Positions 57,206 to 64,000 of a stretch of DNA of 64,000 bases are shown piece after piece. This stretch comes from Pseudofabraea citricarpa (Eukaryota > Ascomycota > Leotiomycetes > Helotiales > Dermateaceae), in assembly GCA_029641185.1 (NCBI GenBank), contig JAPWGK010000002.1, positions 1,364,001-1,428,000 of the forward strand, given 5' to 3'. The notes below the pieces were generated by a model that saw only the letters and a list, made by a program, of their open reading frames with translations, ran no database searches and was not told the origin of the DNA. The translations under genes were made by a program, and so were the position numbers. The first letter of the stretch is position 1, and each line of letters opens with the position of its first letter.

Positions 57206-58816
57206 TTACTCTTCTGCCTCGGTCTCTGCTGCTACTCTAAGCTCATAGTTAAGCTCAAAGCATTCGGCTAGTAACTCGTTCACACTGCCTTGTCCTTCCG
57301 GAATGTCTTGCCCCACCATGAACTTTCCGTCTTTTCTCATATTGTCGATTGAGTTGAGCTATTTTGATGTTAGTAACACTCTTCAGGGCTAATATTATGG
57401 CTATCTCTATCTAACCTTCATGCTGTATGGATAAAGCTCTCGTGGAGAGCTGACACCCCCCGAATTCTTGACCTCAATAAGGCAACGCTTTAGAGTTTGA
57501 AGTTGATTATAAATGGGTAGTAGTGCCTCAGAGACCGGCTCAGATGACACCATAAGTAAATATATGTATGCGTAACTTCTTCGGATAAGGTACAGTAGTG
57601 TCTACATCTAGTTAGTAAAGCCTTAATAAGATGGGGAAAATCCATACTCTTTGCACGTAAAGCTCGGCTGGCTTTCCTTCTGCGTCGATAAAGTTCCCAT
57701 CAACTCTCGACTCATCGATTTTATCTAGCTGACGCTGGAAATCATACAAATCTGTTTCCCTTAGAGACCAAGCTTGTGTCAGAGACAACTTCTCGAGCTT
57801 GTTTCGGATGTCTATCAAGATTTTGTGTGTGTCCTTGAAAGCCGCGGGGATTTCTCCTTTTCTAGAAGCCTATCAGCATCTGGATCGAATTCAGGCAAAA
57901 ATTACTTACCGTTCAAGAACTATTTCGGACCATAAAAGACATTTCCTCAGCAATTCACCAACCTCCTCGTTACCTTCTGGTACTTCCCCGTTTGTGGTCA
58001 CAAACTTTCCATCTACTCTCTGGGAGTCGATTTCCTTCAGTTGAGCTTGTAGAGCTTGAACTTCGGTCGTAGAGAACTAACACAAGAGTTAGTCAAAGGG
58101 CAATGTGCTAATTCCGGTTGTTGAAGTCTTGTTATTTATCCCTCACCTTTGACTTTGTATTTGCCAGAGAAATAGACCGCAATATTGAGATCAGTTTTTC
58201 ATGAATTGAAGGGAGGTCCTGGCCTAACCGAGCTAGATTGCTCTGAAGAGACTTGCAGGATATGTGGCATAGATCCAATCGGTTCGACAGCAGAGTTATG
58301 AGCTTTGGTGAATAAGAGGCTTTCGCATTTTTCATGATCTCCCGGAGATTCTCAATTGTCGAAGATATATGTTCCAAATCCTTCTCAGAATATAGTTGAG
58401 ACTCAGTGAGATGATCCAACAATCGCTTTATCGTAGAAGTCAAGGAATAGGCGGCTGGTGCTTCGTTATTCTTGCCAATAGTCATGAAGAAGAGCGATAG
58501 TAATTGAAAACAAGCGTCCAGTACCCTATCCACTGTTGCGCGATATGTTCAGTATTTGTACCTGTCCCAATGCGGCCATCTGGAGTTCTCAAAACTTACA
58601 TCGGTTTTCTTCTTGCGGCTTCTCTGCCCGGATGTCATTGAGCAGCTTGACTTGGTCTACAACTTTATCGTACAGTTTCATGACATCGGAAGACTTGACA
58701 TATGTTGTCCTATCTTGCTTGAGCAGAGTGAGCTGATCCCGGTATATGAGTAGGCTTTCTAGCAGTGGTTGCTCGCGCGGATCGACAGGGAGAGGAACAT
58801 TCGGAGTGTCAGTCAT
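57206..58816 (-). CDS. DUF2408-type fungal protein
   Basis: Exons on minus: 58600-58816, 58147-58532, 57910-58076, 57648-57861, 57416-57601, 57206-57358, giving 440 aa. Mostly helical, soluble, without catalytic motifs. Three internal copies of a short block are visible: IDSQRVDGKF, IDESRVDGNF and IDNMRKDGKF, each ending a helical segment, with PEGNEEVGELL and PEGQGSVNELL after the first and last. From memory this repeated RVDGxF block is the hallmark of DUF2408, a family of unknown function found in fungi. The biochemical role is unknown; a scaffold or regulator is only a guess. All six junctions keep frame. It shares a divergent promoter with RPP1. Confidence 0.85.
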
Positions 58817-59386
58817 TTTGCCGGGTATCTTTGGTTCCTTTCAGTCTCTGTGTGGGTAAAGTTTGTGTGGTACAGGAATGGCTGGTGGTGATTGTCTGTT
58901 ATTCTGCATTGAATCCGACGGGAGGTTTGTTGAGCATTGGTCGCAGTCGAAGCTCGAAGAACCCGAACTCATCTACAGCAGAAGCGATGACATGCTAAGG
59001 CGGGGAATCACCGAGCTAGCGGGGTTATCACGGCTCACGTGGGTGCATTCCACGTGATTATGCTTGTCTGTCTTCCATTCGCCGTTTGACTCTTTTCGGC
59101 TCGCGTAATAGCGGCGATTGCCCACCAACAATTTTTGAAATTCATACGACCTCGCGATTCTTCTCTTGACGAAGACCATCAAAAAGTTCCTTTCTCCACC
59201 TCAAGTCTGGTACGTTTGAATCCCCTTCTCTTCTGATAATTTATATTCACATAAGCTATCTCGCATCGAGATCGTACCGCTAACGCAACCTCAAGTGGTT
59301 AAATCGATTGGATCTACCAAAACAGTCAGTTTACACAAAATTGCGCACTTTACCAGAATCTCGTACTCATACTCGCGCAGATCAAA
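58817..59386. promoter_or_regulatory. Divergent promoter with two CACGTG boxes, DUF2408 gene / RPP1
   Basis: 570 bp separate the two starts. CACGTG occurs at 59036-59041 and again at 59051-59056, 15 bp apart (about one and a half helical turns). CACGTG is the site for bHLH factors such as Cbf1, and such sites are known in ribosomal-protein promoters of several fungi. The RPP1 leader just before 59387 ends in a good AUG context (ATCAAAATG). Confidence 0.6.
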
Positions 59387-59889
59387 ATGTCTAACGCCGA
59401 ACTCGCTGTCTCTTACGCAGCTCTCATCCTGGCAGATGATGCTGTTGAAATCACCGTACGCCCTGTCTGCTGCGCTTTGGAAGAGAGAAGGAATACTGAC
59501 ACTATATACAGGCCGACAAGCTCCAGACCTTGATCAAGGCTGCTGGTGTTGAGGATGTCGAGCCAATCTGGACCTCCCTCTTCGCCAAGGTACGGGAACA
59601 ACACTGAGGAATACCCAAGAATGGTCATACTGATTTCTGGTTACAGGCTCTCGAGGGCAAGGATGTCAAGGACCTTCTGTTGAACGTTGGATCCGGTGGT
59701 GGAGCTGCTGCTGCACCAGCTGCTGGCGGAGCTGCCGGTGGTGAGGCTGCTGCCGAGGAGAAGCCTGCTGAGAAGGAGGAGGAGGGTACGAACTTCCATG
59801 CCGTCCCATTTTCCAATGTGAATTTACTAACATATCTTACAGCCAAGGAGGAGTCCGACGAGGATATGGGCTTCGGTCTCTTCGATTAG
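59387..59889 (+). CDS. RPP1: 60S acidic ribosomal protein P1
   Basis: Part of the ribosomal stalk that recruits elongation factors. Exons are 59387-59455, 59512-59589, 59647-59785 and 59843-59889, giving 110 aa. It begins [18 protein letters not shown] and has [20 protein letters not shown] and [19 protein letters not shown], which are P1 rather than P2 features. An Ala/Gly hinge and an acidic segment follow, and it ends [11 protein letters not shown], the universal stalk C-terminus bound by elongation factors. The conserved tail is encoded by the separate 47-bp last exon. Confidence 0.97.
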
Positions 59890-60218
59890 AGTGTTTACAC
59901 ATTCGGTCGGCCTGCACTTCCAACTCCAACTGCATAGCCACGGTTCTCGGTTCTTTGGGATCACATCTGGATGAAGGAGTAGCTCATAGAAAACAAGAAT
60001 CTAAAAAGGCTCTTTGCAAGTCAACACCGGTCTTGGAAGTGAGAATTGTGAAGCTGGCATTGAAATACGTATGGCTGGCTGGTTATGGAATCTTGAGAAA
60101 CAAGGATCTTCCGGCGTTCCTACTACCTACTGACTACGACAAAAAGCATGCTATGGCTTGTAAAAGGCTGCCTTGAAAGGATATATTTGGACCTGTATCC
60201 ATTAGCGACATCCAGACC
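59890..60218. other. Convergent 3' region, RPP1 / YCII gene
   Basis: The stops of the two genes face each other. A 73-codon plus frame at 59955-60176 lies in the RPP1 3' flank and has no recognisable content. Confidence 0.45.
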
Positions 60219-60653
60219 TTACAACGAGTAACGAACCTTGCTCAAATCCCAAACTCCCTCCTTGGAATAAATATCATTCTTGACAACCTCAAGAACTTCG
60301 TCCTTTGTTGCTGCGACTACAACAAGGGCACTCCCATTTATCTTCATGGCCTCGCCCTCCTTTGGGACATCTTCCAATAGAGCTCCTACTTCCCATCAGC
60401 GGTCTTATTGCTTATAAACTCAGGGATTGAGAACTGACCACCCATCTTTATCAGCCCAGCGTCAACGACTGGTCCCAGACCAGCAAAGTGTGCCCTGTTA
60501 TAATATATCAACCGATCATTCACGTAATTATAAAATGAACGATGGATGCACTTACGGCCGGACCTTCATACGATGCTCAAGTATCCCCTCGTGATCTGGG
60601 ACGATGACAAGCCACTCAAACCTTCCCGGCGGGATAGTTGGGGGTGTAGCCAT
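60219..60653 (-). CDS. YCII-related domain protein
   Basis: Exons on minus: 60556-60653, 60439-60494, 60219-60385, giving 106 aa, about the size of a stand-alone YCII domain. The order of blocks fits that fold: FEWLVIVPDHEGILEHRMKVRPAHF with the conserved His/Asp residues, then GLIKMGGALLEDV, then SALVVVAATKDEVLEVVKNDIYSKEGVWD. YCII proteins are small ferredoxin-like enzymes of mostly unknown reaction; some are hydro- or dehydrohalogenase-like. The substrate here is unknown. No targeting signal seen. Confidence 0.85.
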
Positions 60654-61159
60654 AGTTTATACTTGTTTCCGTCGCCTTGACTTTGAAGAGCAAGAGACCA
60701 ATATGTTTCGCCGAGGTGATAACAATAAAACAAGAGAACAGTGTACTTCAATGGGTCAAGGAGCGTTGCTTTGGGTAAGAGAACAGTGATGCTTTATTGT
60801 AGGAAGAAGGCAACAGATATGCCCAAGTGTGCCATGGCTGGTTGGTGGGGGTTTTCCAATCCGTCCCAGAGAAGAAAAAAGCGCTCCACTTCCACTTTGA
60901 CATGGCGGGGTACATGAATGTCCAGAACCCTCCACTAAACACGCCCACATTCACGCCCACGCCCACGTCCACATCCACACCACGCCCTTTGATTCCCTTT
61001 CCCGTTTCTTCTTCCTCTTCCTCTCCCACACAAACTCAAACCGGCCTTCCCCAAGCAAAAGAGGCACGCACGCACTCACAATCGCATCCCATCCTATCCC
61101 GCTCGATCCATCCATCACATGACACATACATATATCCATACACCATCGCCATCATTACC
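60654..61159. promoter_or_regulatory. Divergent upstream region, YCII gene / small acidic protein
   Basis: Contains a CACGCCCACATTCACGCC-type repeat of Thr/Pro-coding hexamers at about 60938-60982 and a TCTTCCTCTTCC run around 61008-61025. A frame open from 60827 continues into the next gene, but its translation is low complexity. Confidence 0.5.
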
Positions 61160-61426
61160 ATGAATTCCTCCGCGCTCAAGTACGTGTATATCGTACAGCA
61201 AGCATCCTACCCCTCGTCGGGAGAAGGCGGGGACGAGATCCTAGCCGTGTATGCGCGCCTGGAGGATGCGAACCAGAAAGCCAAGACGCATATCGACGAG
61301 GAGTATGCAGAGCCCGAGGACTGTGAGGACGGCCAGGACGAGAACGGCTGCTTCTGGTGGAGCGCTGCTGATGTGGGCGAGGGCGATGCTGTCAGGGTCT
61401 ATGTCGTCAGGTGGGAGGTGCTCTAA
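61160..61426 (+). CDS. Small acidic protein of unknown function
   Basis: Single exon, 88 aa: MNSSALKYVYIVQQASYPSS at the start, EILAVYARLEDANQKAKTHI in the middle, an acidic Cys-containing loop (EPEDCEDGQDENGC), then FWWSAADVGEGDAVRVYVVRWEVL. The alternation of strand and helix, with aromatic and hydrophobic positions in YVYIVQ and VRVYVVRWEV, looks like a compact alpha/beta fold. I do not recognise the family, though similar small proteins seem to recur in filamentous fungi. I place the start at 61160 because everything upstream in the frame is Thr/Pro/Ser repeat. Confidence 0.7.
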   Translation: MNSSALKYVYIVQQASYPSSGEGGDEILAVYARLEDANQKAKTHIDEEYAEPEDCEDGQDENGCFWWSAADVGEGDAVRVYVVRWEVL

Positions 61427-61906
61427 GGTAGCTGGAAAGTCCTGGGTTGATTGAGGGTCCTGTCAAATCAGACCGCACTCTTACATGCTCCTGGGCATGT
61501 GTGAGGAGGAGCTGTATTTGGGGGGAAAGGGCATGCGCCGACTTCGGCGCATGGTGGTTGTTGGACTTGCGCTTCCCGTGCAAGCCTTTTGGAACCAAGA
61601 TACGATGAGATGGGTTTGGAGAAGAACAGCGCCATCAACTGGTTGGGCATGGAGGAGCCGTGGCAGAGGCTCTGCATCACCATTACTGTCTACACGGTAA
61701 GCTGCTAGACGCGCCAAGTTGAGAGGATGGGTAGTGGCATGGGTAAGGTGTGTGTGCAGGCTGGGCGTCATGTACAGGAGGAGTATTTTCATGGGAGATG
61801 ATCTAGAGGGACCATTCAGAGATGGCTGGTTAGACTTAGAGGTCATGGAATAGAGCGTAGATGAGTAGGAGAATAGGTTAATGTTTTAGACTACAAAAGT
61901 CATCCC
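61427..61906. other. Convergent 3' region
   Basis: 3' flanks of the small acidic protein gene and of the SPF45-like gene. Inverted repeat GCATGCGCCG-ACTT-CGGCGCATG at about 61531-61553. Short frames on both strands are not supported. Confidence 0.5.
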
Positions 61907-63636
61907 CTATTCATAAACACCCTTTTCAAAGGTTTCGGTATCATAAAATAGAGCAGAGATGGTATTTCCATTGAATATCCTCCCTTCAAGCGCATTGACA
62001 GCCTATCATCGTATTAGCATTTCCCGACGTGAAGTCAAATTTCTACTTACTCGGAGTGCAGAAAGTTGGCTCGTGAACTTGACAAAAACTTTAGCTGGTG
62101 CAGTTCCGTGTCGGTCGATGTACACTCTTTCAACTCGGCCATACTGTGAAACGTGTTAGCTACCATCTTATACGTTGAGTGAGCCAACTTGAACTTACTT
62201 TCTCGCTACATTCATCTCCTATTTCTTGCATTAAACCTCCGTCACCTGATCCTTCAACTTCTTCGTCTAGATTCATGCCATCAACCATGCCACGAAGTAC
62301 AATCACTTCTGACATATCACCAAACTTTCCGGTTTCAGAATCTTTTTCTGGCTCCTTTCTCTTCCCTCCAATGATCTTGCCTCTTCCTCCAGAGTCCCGG
62401 AAACCACCGCCTTCAGCATCGGATTTCTTCTTCCGCTTCTCTAATTGAACTCGGAGAGGATTGATAATGCCACTGCCATCGGCTCCCAATCCAGTACCTT
62501 TGCTCCAACCATACTTGGACATGAGCCTTTCAGCAAATCCTTTCTGACCGGGGCGTTGTGACCTAGGAGCATCATCGTCCTGTGCATCTTCCTCGTCTGG
62601 CTCCTCTGCAAGCGCTTTCTCCAACTCTGCCTCTGATGCTGGTATTTCACTTGGTGCAGCAGGCAAGTTGTATCGAACCGGGGCACGAGAGATGGCTCCA
62701 GGCGCGGAAGCAGGAGGCTGGAGGCTGGGTGAGAAGGCAGGCGGTTGTGGAGAACGACTGGGCACGAGAGTAGGACTATAGGAATTGTCTCTGGTACTTT
62801 CAGTAGGTTTGGAGGGTGGGTCGATTGGCGGCGGTGCAAATGAATAGTTAGAAGGCGGTGCAAATTGATCTGTTTCTGTTAATATAAACTTTCGAGATTG
62901 AACAGAAATACTTACTGCCCATCTGCGGCCTATATGACTCCTCGTCACTGCTGTCCTTTTCACTGGGCGACTTTCGTGCTATTCTGTGCGCGTATAGTCT
63001 GTCCTTCCATTCTCTAACCTCTCGGATTTTCTCATCGCTGTGTTTGTATTCGTCATAGCTGTTAGGTCGCGTTGGATCGTAAATGTCGTCCCAGTCTTGC
63101 GCAACAGCATATTCTTCCCTGTTCTTCTTTCTTCTCTTCCTGCCGCCTCTCTGTCTCTTTTCTCCCCCTGCATAAAAGCCGTTCACGTCATCATCGTCTG
63201 CTGCAGTCCAATCTGCCAATGTGCTCTTGGCTGGTGCTCTCTGCGTAGTGGATGATGCTGGCTTTGCGACAGTCTTGGGGGTGCTGGTATCCTGTGGAGG
63301 AGCTTTGGGAAACGAGGCCTTGGGTTTTGGTTTCTGATTTTGGAGTTGCGGTCTTCTTGTAGGTTGAAATCGTAGAGCAGCTATTCCAACCAGAAGCAGA
63401 CGCTTCATGTGAGCAATCCAAATCTACCAAACAATGAGAGGGCAAGTGTAGAATCTACCGGCATCTATTTGGTGCTTCTTAGCTGAAGCTGAAGCATCCT
63501 CGCCCTGAGAGGCATCGTTTGCGCCAGGCTTGAATACGACTGGAGCCTTTGAGATTGAGCCCGGAGTCGACGCTGATGGGTCCAGCAGGTTCGCATACAG
63601 CGACAGCCCGGTGCCCTTTTGCGGAGGATTGGACAT
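61907..63636 (-). CDS. SPF45/RBM17-like splicing factor (G-patch and UHM)
   Basis: Nuclear protein of the spliceosome that acts in 3' splice-site choice. Exons on minus: 63459-63636, 62916-63380, 62199-62869, 62051-62143, 61907-62002, giving 500 aa. It starts MSNPPQKGTGLSLYANLLDP. A low-complexity, Lys/Pro-rich first half contains the SPF45 signature DWDDIYDPTRPNSYDEYKHS. A G-patch follows in the third exon (GQKGFAERLMSKYGWSKGTG LG, about residues 320-340). The C-terminal RRM is of the U2AF-homology type: VIVLRGMV, DECSEKYGRVERVYI, AKVFVKF and the RXF motif in EGRIFNGN. The RRM is spread over three exons. The order matches SPF45 throughout. Confidence 0.94.
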
Positions 63637-64000
63637 GGCGGTGCGCAACAAGAGGAAATGAATGAAGTTTGTCTTGGATGATGGGATTTCCGAAGTCAGC
63701 CTTGTCAGTCTGTGTTTCTGGGTTCCTGGTCCGGAAAGGCGCGTGCCGAGAAATGGCCGGGGGAGCTCCGATAAGACGACTTTATTGGTGATTCTGAGAC
63801 GGTCTAGAAAAGACGTCACAACACCCTTTGCTACCACTCCTTCTTCCCTCGTACTTATTTTCTTCTTCCATATAGACCAGAGATCAGACTGTATTAGACA
63901 TCTAGATTGTATCTGCAAGCATCAATTCCTCGTTTGGCTCAATTCTCTTTCCAGTTCTCTAATCTTCTCAGCCGATAGACACTTTTCTCAACCAGATTGC
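63637..64000. promoter_or_regulatory. Upstream region of the SPF45-like gene to the window edge
   Basis: 364 bp, pyrimidine-rich on the plus strand after 63830. It should hold the SPF45-like promoter. No start of a further gene is visible before the edge. Confidence 0.45.

Noticed and set aside
60902..61159. N-terminal extension of the small acidic protein
   Set aside because: Thr/Pro/Ser repeats from CACGCC-type DNA; the compact fold begins at MNSSALKY.

Overview
This is nuclear DNA of a filamentous ascomycete (Pezizomycotina). The genes have short GT-AG introns, mostly about 45-100 bp, and spacious intergenic regions, and they encode typical fungal proteins: a GT62 mannan polymerase subunit, an Ecm33-type GPI wall protein, a DUF2408 protein, fungal Pex19, and a mitochondrial J-protein. 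By general resemblance (gene structures, Anp1/Ecm33 N-termini) I suspect Leotiomycetes, for example a Sclerotiniaceae relative, but the sequence alone does not prove this.

Layout. 1-10.8 kb: the C-terminal end of an unknown gene, a mitochondrial NAD+/nucleotide carrier, complex III subunit Qcr7, then a striking 24-unit interspersed tandem array (4289-6241), the GT62 Golgi mannosyltransferase and a 3-methyladenine DNA glycosylase. 10.8-23.5 kb: mostly gene-poor sequence with microsatellites around one gene (ECM33). 23.5-27.5 kb: two probable regulators, a CxxC/CxxC plus bHLH-like protein and a C2H2 zinc-finger protein, each preceded by a long gene-free region. 27.5-43.2 kb: an accessory, partly AT-rich region with a probably broken membrane-protein gene, a Cys-rich GPI protein, a DAPG-hydrolase (PhlG)-like gene next to a signal-less GH16 gene, relics, and a nine-exon cytochrome P450. 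44.1-63.6 kb: a dense housekeeping block with a sphingolipid delta-4 desaturase, MetAP2, a mitochondrial J-protein, VDAC, asparagine synthetase, UBC9, PEX19, a conserved unknown, a DUF2408 protein, ribosomal P1, a YCII protein, a small acidic protein and an SPF45-like splicing factor. Many of these genes form divergent or convergent pairs.

The most unusual object is the array at 4289-6241. It has 24 copies, all in one orientation, of a core fitting CGTYRYGCAACG, with periods of 58-104 bp (mean about 84). The inter-core DNA is of two families. The left family has CTTATC...GATAAG hairpins directly before the core, and the right family has a CCCCTTAAAA lead-in and often an AT-rich palindrome after the core. 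The variation inside the core is limited to transitions. I recognise no described element that matches it.

Coding-gene coordinates span start codon to stop codon. Exons are given in the evidence and were worked out by hand from splice signals and reading-frame continuity. All multi-exon models given as intact have a total coding length divisible by three.
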